Source: Halococcus sediminicola (GTDB lineage: Archaea > Halobacteriota > Halobacteria > Halobacteriales > Halococcaceae). From it: a DNA stretch of 64,000 nucleotides. Below, piece by piece: positions 52,393 to 61,086 of this stretch. How positions within the stretch are numbered: the first letter of the stretch is position 1; every line of letters starts with the position of its first letter. Under the pieces are notes generated by a model. The model ran no database searches. It was not told where the DNA came from and was given only the letters and a program-made list of their open reading frames with translations. Location of the stretch: the NCBI RefSeq assembly GCF_000755245.1, contig NZ_BBMP01000026.1:186001-250000 (forward strand), written 5' to 3'. The translations under genes were made by a program, and so were the position numbers.

Positions 52393-53471
52393 CCAACCAC
52401 CTCCGGGGCGATAGCGTTCACGATATCCCCGACGTCCGACGGCGAGAGGTTTGGATGTACCGGTAGCGAGAGCACTTCACGGCTCGCGCGCTCGGCGACC
52501 GGCAGCGACCGATCGACGCCGCTGTAGGCGGGCTGCTCGTGTATCGGGATCGGGTAGTACACCCCCGTGCCGATCTCCGCCGTGTCGAGGTGCGCTTCGA
52601 GCGCGTCACGGTTCTCGGTGCGCACGGTATACTGGTGATAGACGTGTTTTCGACCGTCGGGTTCGACGGGCGTCGCCAGCGCGTCGGGCAGTTCGGCCGT
52701 GAGTCGCTCGGCGTTCGCGCGCCGGGCCTCGTTATAACTAGGTAGGCGGTCGAGTTGGACGCGCCCGATGGCCGCGAGCACGCTCGTCATCCGGTAGTTC
52801 TGACCCACTCCACGGTGTTCGTAGGCCGGTCCGTCTGCGCTGCGGCCGTGGTTCGCGAAACTCGCCGCGCGCTCGGCGACTTCGTCACTATCGGTCACGA
52901 CCATCCCGCCCTCGCCGGTGGTCATGTTCTTCGTGGGGTAGAACGAAAAACAGGCCGCGTCGCCGAACGTGCCGACGTGCTCGCCGTCGAACGCCGCGCC
53001 GTGGGCCTGTGCGGCGTCCTCGATCACGAGGAGATCGTGTTTGTCGGCGATCTCTCTCAACTGGTCCATCGCGGCCGGCAGTCCGTAGAGATGGACGGGC
53101 ATGACGGCGTCGACATCTCGTTCGCGGACGATGTCCTCGACGGCATGTGGGTCGATATTGTAGGTTCGAGGGTCGATGTCGGCGAAGACGACCTCTGCGC
53201 CAGCCAGACGGACGGCGTTCGCGCTGGCGATCATCGAAAACGGCGTCGTCACGACTGTGTCGCCCGGCCCGAGACCGAGCGCCTCGCACGCCGTGTGGAG
53301 GGCGGTCGTTCCGTTCGTGGTCGCCACCCCGTGGGTGGCCCCACAGAAGTCGGCGAACTCCTCCTCGAAGGCGCGCACCTCGGGGCCGTCGGCGAGTTGG
53401 CCGCTGTCGAGGACCGCCTCGACGCGCTCTTTCTCGCGCGCGCCGAGTTCGGGGTCGGCTATCGGTATCAT
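52389..53471 (-). CDS. DegT/DnrJ/EryC1 PLP sugar aminotransferase (WbpE-like)
   Basis: A 360-residue PLP-dependent nucleotide-sugar aminotransferase. GVATTNGTTALHTACEALGL binds phosphate and cofactor, VIEDAAQAHGAAFDG supplies the PLP-contacting Asp, and the Schiff-base lysine is K181 in FSFYPTKNMTTGEGGMV. C-terminal HQYTVRTENRDAL completes the fold. In the Wbp route it converts the 3-keto sugar to the 3-amino sugar with glutamate as donor. Coupled by 4-bp overlaps to the dehydrogenase and the acetyltransferase. Confidence 0.9.
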   Translation of the reverse strand: MIPIADPELGAREKERVEAVLDSGQLADGPEVRAFEEEFADFCGATHGVATTNGTTALHTACEALGLGPGDTVVTTPFSMIASANAVRLAGAEVVFADIDPRTYNIDPHAVEDIVRERDVDAVMPVHLYGLPAAMDQLREIADKHDLLVIEDAAQAHGAAFDGEHVGTFGDAACFSFYPTKNMTTGEGGMVVTDSDEVAERAASFANHGRSADGPAYEHRGVGQNYRMTSVLAAIGRVQLDRLPSYNEARRANAERLTAELPDALATPVEPDGRKHVYHQYTVRTENRDALEAHLDTAEIGTGVYYPIPIHEQPAYSGVDRSLPVAERASREVLSLPVHPNLSPSDVGDIVNAIAPEVVG

Positions 53472-54058
53472 AGCTCGTTTTCCCCCGTGAGGTCCTCGGG
53501 CAGCGGTTCGTGACTGGCGGGGACGCCGACCGCCAGCGTCTCCGGAGGTACGTCCTCGGTGACGACCGCGCCGGCGGCGACGAACGCACCCGTTCCGACC
53601 GTGACGTCCGGCAGCAGCGTCGCGTTCGCACCGACCGAGACGCCGTCGTCGAGCGTCGGCCCAGTGAGAGGGGCCTCGCGCCGGACGGGATAGGGGTCGT
53701 TCGTGAGTACCGCCCGCGGCCCGACGAACACCTGATCGCCGATCGTCGTCTGTGTGGGGATGTACACCCCCGTCTGGAGGCTCACGTGCGAGCCGATGGT
53801 CGATGAACCGTCGATGGTGGTATCGGTTCCGACGAGAACGTCGTCGCCGATGGTCGTGTCCTCACGGACCAGGGCGTTGTGACCGGTGGTGAAGCCGTCG
53901 CCGATCGTGGTGTCGGCATAGACGATGGTGCCGGCCCGAATCGTCGCGTCGTCACCGATGTCGGCGGGCGGGGCGTCGGCGTCGTGGATGTAGCCGACGG
54001 TCGCGTCGTCGTCGATACGATTACTCGCGCCGACGCGAGCGCGTGTCTCGGTGCTCAT
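53468..54058 (-). CDS. Left-handed beta-helix N-acetyltransferase (WbpD-like)
   Basis: A 196-residue hexapeptide-repeat acyltransferase. Successive [I/V]GDxx rungs (DIGDDATIRAGTIVYADTTI, TIGDDVLVGTDTTI, TIGDQVFVGPRAVLTNDPYP) end in VGTGAFVAAGAVVTEDVPPE. The NDPYP(V)RR segment is usual in WbpD/WlbB UDP-3-aminosugar N-acetyltransferases. It would acetylate the 3-amino group to give UDP-GlcNAc3NAcA. First gene of the operon. Start 54058; a longer frame to 54406 is Arg/His-rich and not credible. Confidence 0.87.
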   Translation of the reverse strand: MSTETRARVGASNRIDDDATVGYIHDADAPPADIGDDATIRAGTIVYADTTIGDGFTTGHNALVREDTTIGDDVLVGTDTTIDGSSTIGSHVSLQTGVYIPTQTTIGDQVFVGPRAVLTNDPYPVRREAPLTGPTLDDGVSVGANATLLPDVTVGTGAFVAAGAVVTEDVPPETLAVGVPASHEPLPEDLTGENEL

Positions 54059-54402
54059 CGGGCGACCCTCTGGTGTCCGTCGACGGGTCGCCCCGGTATC
54101 TGCCACCGGAACTCGGGACTGGACGGCTGTCTCGGTGACGTCCTCTTCGATGGCTGTATTGGTTGGGTGGTGTGTTCGGTCATTCGGTGGAGGTGGGTGT
54201 ATCAGGGCGCTTGAATGACTGGTCGTGTTCGGTCTCGTTGAGGTACACTCCGTTCTCACATATGTGTTTTCCCATCCGACGAAAGCGAAGGAGCGGTTCC
54301 GGCGACGAACCCGCTGTTTTCGATAGCGTGGGACGCGCGCGAGACGAGCAATCTTCGGCTGCGTTCGAGGGCGAGTGAAGTGAGGGGAGTGGCGCTCGTT
54401 GG
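54059..54402. other. 344-bp spacer between the Wbp-like operon and the flippase
   Basis: No confident gene. It must hold the operon's promoter (minus strand). One small minus-strand ORF, 54180-54275 (MGKHICENGVYLNETEHDQS and 11 further residues), has more acidic, haloarchaeal-like composition than its surroundings and follows a CACATATG/TG motif, but has no recognisable domain. Confidence 0.4.
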
Positions 54403-55974
54403 TCACGACCGTCCGCCCGACGGGTCACGGCGACGCGAAGGAATGTAGCGACGGATAAGCGGCACCCGAACGCCGAGGCGGTCCTCGACGAGTTCGAGCG
54501 GGATCTCGTCTTCGGGTTGGAGACAACCGGTGACAGCGACCAGCGCCACCGAGACGAGGCCCGTGATGACGGCGAACACCGGCAGCGTGAGTACCGAAAG
54601 CGTCACGACGCGCGACAGCGCGAGTGCCGGCGGGAACAGCGCGACCGGGAGCAACAGGAAGGTCCGGGCGGTCAGCCGTGAGAACGGCGAGATGCCCGAG
54701 AGCCGCCAGAGCACCACCATTGCGATGGCGTTGAGCGAGAAAAAGGACAGCGCCGAGGCCGCCGCCGCGCCGATGACACCGTAGGTTGGCACCAACACGA
54801 CGTTGAGCGCGATGTTGAGGACGGCGGCGGCGGTGTTCACGGCGAGGATGTAGCCAGTATAGCCAAAGGCCGAGAGCGTGTCCTGACACCGGCCGTTGGC
54901 CGCGCTCGAAAAGAAGCCGACCGAGAGAATCGCCAGTGCCGCCGCCGAGCGTGGGTCGCCGACGCCGAAGACGATCCCGACGACGTCGCCCGAGAAGGCG
55001 ACGAACGTCAGAAACAGCGGGAAGGCAGCGATATATATCCATTTCGTGGTTATCTTGTAGATGCGGTCGACCTCCGACCGGTTGCTGTCGTCGTCGAGGC
55101 GCGAGGCCAGTGGAAGGTAGAGGAAACCGAACACCGAGAGGATCACGGGCAGGCCGGCCGCGAGCGGGTAGCCGTAGTTGTAGATGCCGGCGGCGTTCGG
55201 ATCTGCCGCGAGCGCGCCGAGCATCAGCTTGTCGACCTGCGAGAGGATCGACGAGACCGCCGAGGCGACCACGAGCGGGAAGGAAAACCGGACCATCGCG
55301 CCCGCGTGCGTCCGGATGGGCCCCCGGAGCGAGAGCAATCGGTCGAGAAGGACGTGCGCGACGGCGAAGGCGACCACGCCAGCAACGATATAGGCGTAGC
55401 CCGCCGCGAGCACACCCATCCCTGCGCCGAACAGCAGGACGAGCAGGATACCGACGCGAAGGCCGTTGTAGAGCAAGTCGTAGGCGTAGGTCCGGTAGAT
55501 GGTGTTCTCGTGACCGCGGATCGCTCCGACGGCGATGCGTAGCCCGACGACGAACGGGATCGCCACCGCAAAGAGCGTGACCAACAGCGGCGGCGCGTCG
55601 GTACCGAAGAACACCCGCATGACCCAGCCCCGACCGGCGACGAGCGCTCCGGCGAACCCGATCCCCACGACGCCGGCGATGGTGATGCCCGTCACCCAGA
55701 CGCCGCGGACGTCGCGCTCGTCGTCGAAACGCGACATGAAGCGGGGAATCCCCTCGTTGAAGCCGACGAGCGCGATGGTCGTGCTGAGCATCAGTATCGA
55801 AAACCCCTTGCTGAAGGCGTCGAACGCCGGTTGGGAGAGCACGCGACCGAGCAGCACCTGCTCGAACAGCTTCGAGAACGAGCCGAACAGGCTGCCGACG
55901 AGCACGAGGCTCGCACTCGACACCAGCGACGAGAGGTCCGATTCCTCGGTCGCCGACGACTGCTCACCCGCCAT
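54403..55974 (-). CDS. Polysaccharide flippase (Wzx/MOP superfamily), second
   Basis: A 523-residue membrane protein with about 14 hydrophobic helices. LVGSLFGSFSKLFEQVLLGR in helix 1, LVGFNEGIPRFMSRF after helix 2, and DKLMLGALAADPNAAGIYNY in the central region are typical of Wzx/polysaccharide transporters. It would export the lipid-linked glycan built with the Wbp-derived sugar. The C terminus is a cytoplasmic tail rich in Arg (RYIPSRRRDPSGG). Only distantly similar to the flippase at 14846, so the two loci probably export different chains. Confidence 0.87.
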   Translation of the reverse strand: MAGEQSSATEESDLSSLVSSASLVLVGSLFGSFSKLFEQVLLGRVLSQPAFDAFSKGFSILMLSTTIALVGFNEGIPRFMSRFDDERDVRGVWVTGITIAGVVGIGFAGALVAGRGWVMRVFFGTDAPPLLVTLFAVAIPFVVGLRIAVGAIRGHENTIYRTYAYDLLYNGLRVGILLVLLFGAGMGVLAAGYAYIVAGVVAFAVAHVLLDRLLSLRGPIRTHAGAMVRFSFPLVVASAVSSILSQVDKLMLGALAADPNAAGIYNYGYPLAAGLPVILSVFGFLYLPLASRLDDDSNRSEVDRIYKITTKWIYIAAFPLFLTFVAFSGDVVGIVFGVGDPRSAAALAILSVGFFSSAANGRCQDTLSAFGYTGYILAVNTAAAVLNIALNVVLVPTYGVIGAAAASALSFFSLNAIAMVVLWRLSGISPFSRLTARTFLLLPVALFPPALALSRVVTLSVLTLPVFAVITGLVSVALVAVTGCLQPEDEIPLELVEDRLGVRVPLIRRYIPSRRRDPSGGRS

Positions 55975-56171
55975 TCAGGATTCGGTCGGTGGTCGTCGAT
56001 GACGGTCGTGGCGACCGTTCCTGGCGCGACGCGCGGGCTGTGCGGAAGAACTCATCACGTTCGTTCGACTCCAGCACCGGGCAACAGCCTTTCGTTCTCC
56101 GACTGTCCCGTCGAGCGCTCATCACGCATCGGTAGATTCACGGCCGCCGCACCGACAACCACCGACAACGA

Positions 56172-57812
56172 ATGGACGACGAACGTCCCGACACGGGAAT
56201 GGAGACGCTGCTCGTCGGGCTGGATGCGGCCTGCGGGCCGGTGTTCGACCGCCTCGAAAAACGCGGGGCCGAGCTGCCGGCGCTCGAAGGAATCCTCGCC
56301 AACGGCACGAGCGGCCCGCTCGAATCGCAGGTCCCGCCGTGGACCGCGAGCGCGTGGCCCTCGCTCTACACGGGGACGAACCCCGGCAACCACGGCGTCT
56401 TCGGCTTTCTCGACTACGATGGCTACGACTGGGACGTAGTGAACGCGACCGACGTGCGCGAGCACGCGCTCTGGGAACTGCTCGACGAGGAGGGAAAATC
56501 GTCCGTCGTCGTCAACGTGCCAGTCACCGCCCCTCCAGGGGAGTTCGACGGCGCGCTGATCCCGGGCTACGTCGCGCCCGATTCCCCGACCTGCCATCCC
56601 GACGGACTGCTCGCCGACGTCCGCGAGGAACTCGGCGCGTACCGGGTCTATCCGCGCCACACCGGCGGCGAGGAGACGAGCATCGAGGCAAAGATCGACG
56701 AGTACCGAACGGTGACACGGATGCGTGGCGAGGCGTTTCGCTATCTCGCCGAGCGCTTCTCGCCGGAGTTCGGTTTCGTCCAGTTCCAGACGACGGACAC
56801 CGTCTTCCACGAGTGTCCCGGCGATTTCGCCGCCCTCCAGGCGGTCTACGAGGCCGTCGACGAGCAGATCGGTGAAATCATCGACGTCTGTGATCCCGAT
56901 ACGATCGTGGTCGCCAGCGACCACGGTATCGGGAAGTACAGCGGCTACGACGTGCGAGTGAACTCCCTCTTGCGCGACGAGGGCTACGTCGAGACGGCCC
57001 GCGGCGGCGGGATGCCGTCGTGGGACGTGCTCCGTGACGAGCAGTTCTTCGACGACGAAGGGAGCGAGAGCGGCACTGACGCGCTGCTCGAACGGGCGAT
57101 GGGTGGTCTGGCGCGCGTGGGCATCACGAGCCAGCGGCTCAACGGCGCCCTCGAACGTCTCGGACTCGCCGAGTTCGTCGTCGCCCACGCCCCGAAGGCG
57201 ATGGTCCGTGCCGGTACTGAACGAGTCGATTTCCCCGCCTCGACGGCCTACGCCCGCTCGCACATCGAGTGTGGCGTTCGGCTGAACGTGGCCGGACGCG
57301 ATCCAGAGGGTGTTGTCCCGGCCGACGAATACGAGGAGGTTCGAGAGACGCTCATCGATCTCCTCGCCGCCCTCGAAACGCCCGACGGAAAGCCGGCGTT
57401 CGACGACGTGGCCCCGCGCGAGGACTACTTCCACGGGCCGGAGGCGGATCGCGCGGTCGATATCGTGCTCGTCCCGCGCGCGTTCGACCAGTTCCTCTCG
57501 ACGCAGTTGCGCGGGGAAACCTTTGGTCCGCCGACCGAACCCTACAACCACAAACGCGACGGCATGGTCGCCGCGACGGGCGCGGGTATCGATAGCGACG
57601 GGTCGCTCGCGGACGCACATCTGTTCGACGTCGCGCCGACGGTGCTGGCGTCGCTCGGGTTGCCGCACGGCGAGCACATGGACGGTGAGGTACTGGATAT
57701 CGTCGACTCGGCCGGCGAGCGGGCCTATCCCGACTACGACGGGCGGGCACGCGAGACGACCGACGAGCAGGCAGTCGAAGAGCGACTCTCGGATCTGGGG
57801 TACATGGAATGA
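56172..57812 (+). CDS. Alkaline-phosphatase-superfamily phosphodiesterase (nucleotide pyrophosphatase type)
   Basis: A 546-residue protein of the type I phosphodiesterase/nucleotide pyrophosphatase group. TLLVGLDAACGPVF binds metal, the nucleophile Thr is in PPWTASAWPSLYTGTNPGNH, then QTTDTVFHECPGDF and the metal motif VVASDHGIGKYSG. It ends ERLSDLGYME, echoing the tails of sulfatases 2 and 3. Haloarchaeal homologues lie in N-glycosylation loci. Phospho- or sulfo-group transfer is possible. It is coupled to the FemAB-like gene by ATGA. A start at 56199 (METLLVGLD) is the alternative. Confidence 0.87.
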   Translation: MDDERPDTGMETLLVGLDAACGPVFDRLEKRGAELPALEGILANGTSGPLESQVPPWTASAWPSLYTGTNPGNHGVFGFLDYDGYDWDVVNATDVREHALWELLDEEGKSSVVVNVPVTAPPGEFDGALIPGYVAPDSPTCHPDGLLADVREELGAYRVYPRHTGGEETSIEAKIDEYRTVTRMRGEAFRYLAERFSPEFGFVQFQTTDTVFHECPGDFAALQAVYEAVDEQIGEIIDVCDPDTIVVASDHGIGKYSGYDVRVNSLLRDEGYVETARGGGMPSWDVLRDEQFFDDEGSESGTDALLERAMGGLARVGITSQRLNGALERLGLAEFVVAHAPKAMVRAGTERVDFPASTAYARSHIECGVRLNVAGRDPEGVVPADEYEEVRETLIDLLAALETPDGKPAFDDVAPREDYFHGPEADRAVDIVLVPRAFDQFLSTQLRGETFGPPTEPYNHKRDGMVAATGAGIDSDGSLADAHLFDVAPTVLASLGLPHGEHMDGEVLDIVDSAGERAYPDYDGRARETTDEQAVEERLSDLGYME

Positions 57813-58813
57813 GCATCGAGATACGCAGCGCGACCGACGACGATCTGGACAAGTGGAACAGTTATGTAGAGCGCTCGCCGCAGTCGAACCCGTTCCATCT
57901 GCGGGGAAGTCTCGCGGCGCTCGCGGCACACGCCGACGCCGATTTACATCCTCTGATCGGGTTCAAGGGCCAGGAACCGGTGGGGATCTTCCCCATCTTC
58001 GCCGTCGAGCGACTGGGGATTTCGATGGCCTTCTCGCCGCCGCCCGATCTCCTAGTCTCCTATCTCGGGCCGGCGCTGCTGAACATGGGGAAACTGAAGC
58101 AGCGAAAGCGCGAGCGCCGCCACCAGCGGTTCGTCGACGGCTGCATCGAATGGATCGACGAGCAGCTCGCCCCACGCTACACTCACGTCCGCAGCGACTA
58201 TCGGTACACGGACCTCCGCCCGCTCGAATGGAACGGGCTGGCGGCGTCGCTTGGCCACACGTACACCGTGGATCTCTCGGTCGGTGCGGACGAGCTGTTG
58301 GGACGCTTCAGTAGCGACGCGCGGAGCAACGTCCGTGACGGGGTTCCTGAAAACTGCACCATCGAAGAGGGCGGCGAGCGGGCGATCCGGCGCATCGTCA
58401 CCCAGGTCTATCGCCGGTACGAGGCACAGAACAAGTCCTACGGCGTCACGCCGGGGTTCGTCCTCGACCTGCGCGAGCGCCTGCCGGAGGGCTGCCTGCG
58501 CGCGTACGTCTGCCGCGTCGACGGCCGTTTCGCTGGCGGGATGATAACCCTCGAGGACGAGGGGACGATCCACCGCTGGCAAGGCGGCGCGAAACACGAC
58601 GCCGAGATTCCCGTCAACGACCACGTGGACTGGCAGATCATGCGCGACGCGATAGAACGCGACATCGATTCGTACGATCTCGTGGGAGCGGACTCACGCC
58701 GCCTCAACGAGTACAAGGCGAAGTTCGATCCCGACCTCAGAACGTATCACGAGGCCGAGCGCGCCGGCCCGGCCATGCGCCTCGTGCGGGCAGCCTACCT
58801 GTACCTTCGCTGA
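57809..58813 (+). CDS. FemAB-like / GNAT-fold transferase, second
   Basis: A 334-residue FemAB/BioF2-like protein. NPFHLRGSLAALAAHADADL and HPLIGFKGQEPVGIFPIF resemble the first GNAT repeat; the second contains YRRYEAQNKSYGVTPGFVLD, RVDGRFAGGMITLEDEG, HRWQGGAKHDAEIPVNDHVD and DLVGADSRRLNEYKAKFDP. It parallels the FemAB-like gene at 9397 but is not a close copy, and no DHHA1 protein is adjacent. Transfer of an acyl or aminoacyl group to the glycan or its lipid carrier is inferred. Confidence 0.82.
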   Translation: MSIEIRSATDDDLDKWNSYVERSPQSNPFHLRGSLAALAAHADADLHPLIGFKGQEPVGIFPIFAVERLGISMAFSPPPDLLVSYLGPALLNMGKLKQRKRERRHQRFVDGCIEWIDEQLAPRYTHVRSDYRYTDLRPLEWNGLAASLGHTYTVDLSVGADELLGRFSSDARSNVRDGVPENCTIEEGGERAIRRIVTQVYRRYEAQNKSYGVTPGFVLDLRERLPEGCLRAYVCRVDGRFAGGMITLEDEGTIHRWQGGAKHDAEIPVNDHVDWQIMRDAIERDIDSYDLVGADSRRLNEYKAKFDPDLRTYHEAERAGPAMRLVRAAYLYLR

Positions 58814-58851
58814 GTACGTTCCGTCCGTCGATTACGCCCCATCGCCGGCTC

Positions 58852-59448
58852 TCAGTGCGAACTCCGGCCGGTCACCCGGCCGAGGGCGCGCCCGACGATT
58901 CCGATGCCAGGACGCCCGTCGTGGAGCCAAAGTGTGACGACACCCACCATGAACAGTACGTACGCTACGCCGACGGGACTGAACAGCATCGGCAGGAAGT
59001 CGCTCATGTAGTAGGCGGCGTTCTCCAGCAGGCCCGCACCCGCACCGGGACCGACGATCGGGTCCGAGACGTCGACGCCCGGGCGGGCCATCGCGGGCCA
59101 GAACAGCGGCCAGTAGGAGGGGTCACCGGTCGCGAGCGAGGGCAGCACGTCGGCCGGGAGATGCGAGAAGTAGCCCACGACGAACGCGCCCGCGAGTTCG
59201 GTGTGCGAGAGGCGGCGGGCGACGACGAGCACGAGCACCGAGAACGGGATGGCGAAAAAGAGCGAGTGGGCCAGCACGCCCGCCGGCAGGAGGTCGAACG
59301 ACCACGAGAGCGGCTTGTCGACGAGATCGGCGAACTGCGTGCCGACGACGAGCGCGATCGTCGCCGCGCCGGTCGGCGTGCGTCCGCGGAGATGGGTCAG
59401 GAGGGAATAACAGAGATAGCCGACCGCGACGTGGCCCCACGGGAACAC
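58852..59448 (-). CDS. YdjM-like membrane metal-dependent hydrolase
   Basis: A 198-residue membrane protein of the YdjM/DUF457 group (LexA-regulated, metal-dependent hydrolase in annotation). The first helix begins FPWGHVAVGYLCYS with a conserved His, then the GTQFADLVDKPLSW and LAHSLFF motifs supply Asp/His metal ligands, and YFSHLPADVLP carries another H/D pair. I start at GTG 59448, one base after the stop of DUF1616 (59450), rather than at 59508 inside that gene. Function and substrate are not established. Confidence 0.8.
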   Translation of the reverse strand: MFPWGHVAVGYLCYSLLTHLRGRTPTGAATIALVVGTQFADLVDKPLSWSFDLLPAGVLAHSLFFAIPFSVLVLVVARRLSHTELAGAFVVGYFSHLPADVLPSLATGDPSYWPLFWPAMARPGVDVSDPIVGPGAGAGLLENAAYYMSDFLPMLFSPVGVAYVLFMVGVVTLWLHDGRPGIGIVGRALGRVTGRSSH

Positions 59449-59449
59449 C

Positions 59450-60571
59450 TCAGGCGCTCCCGTTGGGACCGCCGCCACCGGTTCCGTTGGCACCGCCCGC
59501 GCCGCCACTCGTGACGTTCACCGAGAGGTGGACCGACCGATAGGCGTTCTCCTCGGTGGGGTTCTGTGGCGGGTCACCCTGATAGAGGAGATATACCAAT
59601 CGGAGGTCGTCTTCGGCGAGGGTCGGCGTGACGGTGTGTTGGCGCTGCCACGTCCGGTTTTCCGGGACGGTCGACGTCGAGAACTGCTTCAGCTCTTGGC
59701 GTGTGAGCACCTCCTCGCCGTCGTAGCGCTGGAGCTGGACGATCACCGAGTAGTTCGCCGGTTCACCCTCCTGATTTTGGACGCCGACGGTGAACTGTTG
59801 GGGCTGGTTCGCCGTCAGGTTGCGCGGGTAGTCGAGCGTGACGTCCCCGGAGCCGTTCTGCGTGCCGACGTAGAAATTCGTCGCCGACGAGCCGTCCTGT
59901 GGCACCGCGAGCGCGTAGGTCATGCTCGCCGCCCCGACGAGCACACTGAGGATCAACACGACGTTCAGCAGTGCATCGACCGGCGAGCCGGTGAGGCCGC
60001 CGACGAAATCACTGATCCAGTAGCCGACCGGGACGCCGAAGCGCTGTGCGCGCGGCAGTCTGAGGCGACGGACGAGACCGACGGCCGCACAGATGAGCGA
60101 GAAGCCGACGAGGATCGTGACGATGGGTGCCGTGTGATAGAGCGAGTCCGTCCCGAAGACGAGCGTGGCGAAGTCGAGCACGAGCGCGAGCAGCGGCACG
60201 ACGAACAGGCTGAGACCAAAGGATAGCGCCACGCGCTCGCCCCAGCGGACGCCACGCTGTTGGATCGAGCGCAGGCTCGAAAACGACCGAGCCATCCCCG
60301 ACAGCGAACTCACCTGTCCCGCGTTGCGCGAGGGGCGACCGGGAAAGAGCGCCGCCAGTACCGTGTAGCCCGGAACGAACAGCGCGAGCGGAATCCCGAC
60401 GAGGAACTGGAGCGTCGAGGGCAGCCCGACGACGACGAGACCGCCGGCGACGAGCGCGTAGGCGACGACGACGAGGAGGTCGCCCGGCAGCCCGCCGAGG
60501 GCCGAGGCGCTCTCGGCGTAGCGGTCGGTCGTCGTGTTCTCCGAAAGCGAGTCACGGGACACTGTATGCAC
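59450..60571 (-). CDS. DUF1616 membrane protein, full length
   Basis: A 373-residue protein. N-terminal hydrophobic helices (about 28-210, four to six) include ALFVPGYTVLAALFPGR, a motif of the family, and an extracytoplasmic beta domain follows (NFYVGTQNGSGDVTLDYPRN, NYSVIVQLQRYDGEEVLTRQ, LRLVYLLYQGDPP). The end is Gly-rich (GGAGGANGTGGG). It is the intact form of which 16559-17110 is only the ectodomain. Frequent in haloarchaeal glycan loci; activity unknown. Divergent from the winged-helix gene at 60742. Confidence 0.82.
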   Translation of the reverse strand: MHTVSRDSLSENTTTDRYAESASALGGLPGDLLVVVAYALVAGGLVVVGLPSTLQFLVGIPLALFVPGYTVLAALFPGRPSRNAGQVSSLSGMARSFSSLRSIQQRGVRWGERVALSFGLSLFVVPLLALVLDFATLVFGTDSLYHTAPIVTILVGFSLICAAVGLVRRLRLPRAQRFGVPVGYWISDFVGGLTGSPVDALLNVVLILSVLVGAASMTYALAVPQDGSSATNFYVGTQNGSGDVTLDYPRNLTANQPQQFTVGVQNQEGEPANYSVIVQLQRYDGEEVLTRQELKQFSTSTVPENRTWQRQHTVTPTLAEDDLRLVYLLYQGDPPQNPTEENAYRSVHLSVNVTSGGAGGANGTGGGGPNGSA

Positions 60572-60741
60572 CTCCTCGGACGAGCGGGTTCTTGAGTGTG
60601 TTCGTTCGCCATCGGTCCCGAGCGCGCCGACGAAGACGAATCGATGCCACCCACTGACGTAAATCGCAAGTAAAACGACGTATCCGACACGGACTTGTTA
60701 TGGTTCTCCGGCGTATATGTGCCGTGAACGGGGGAAGAGCC

Positions 60742-61023
60742 ATGACAGAGGACTGGGATACGATCAGTTTCGTGATTCGCTCGCAGTACCGCGTGGACGT
60801 GCTCTCGCGGCTGGCCGAGGGACCGGCGACTCCCTCGCGCATCGCCACCGACGAGGACATCGCCATCGCGCACGTCTCGCGGGCGCTGTCAGGACTGCGC
60901 GAGGACGACCGAGGGATGGTCGAACTGCTCGTCTCCGAAGAGCAGAAGAAGGGGCGCGTCTACGGCATCACTGAGAAGGGCGAAGCCGTCTGGCAGCGCC
61001 TCGAAGCCGAGAACATGCTCTGA
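60742..61023 (+). CDS. Winged helix-turn-helix transcription regulator
   Basis: A 93-residue one-domain wHTH. SFVIRSQYRVDVLSRLAEGP, the recognition-helix region AIAHVSRALSGLRE, and the wing KGRVYGITEKGEAVWQRLE. Very common haloarchaeal ArsR/MarR-like fold, DNA binding, probably a dimer. Start 60742 preferred over 60700 since the upstream codons look non-coding and a CGTATATGT TATA-like element at about 60713 lies in them. It could regulate the divergent DUF1616-YdjM pair or the PGF-CTERM gene. Confidence 0.87.
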   Translation: MTEDWDTISFVIRSQYRVDVLSRLAEGPATPSRIATDEDIAIAHVSRALSGLREDDRGMVELLVSEEQKKGRVYGITEKGEAVWQRLEAENML

Positions 61024-61050
61024 GGCCGTCGACCGAATCACACCGAAGCG

Positions 61051-61060
61051 GTATCTATAT
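61051..61060 (+). promoter_or_regulatory. Promoter of the PGF-CTERM protein gene
   Basis: GTATCTATAT ends 27 bp before the ATG at 61087; gives a leaderless or very short-leader mRNA. Confidence 0.55.
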
Positions 61061-61086
61061 GTCGATGGGCGGAACATCCCGGTGCA

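Noticed and set aside
54059-54406. 116-residue N-terminal extension of the WbpD-like acetyltransferase
   Set aside because: Arg/His/Pro/Thr-rich with no acidic bias; the hexapeptide fold starts after the ATG at 54058.
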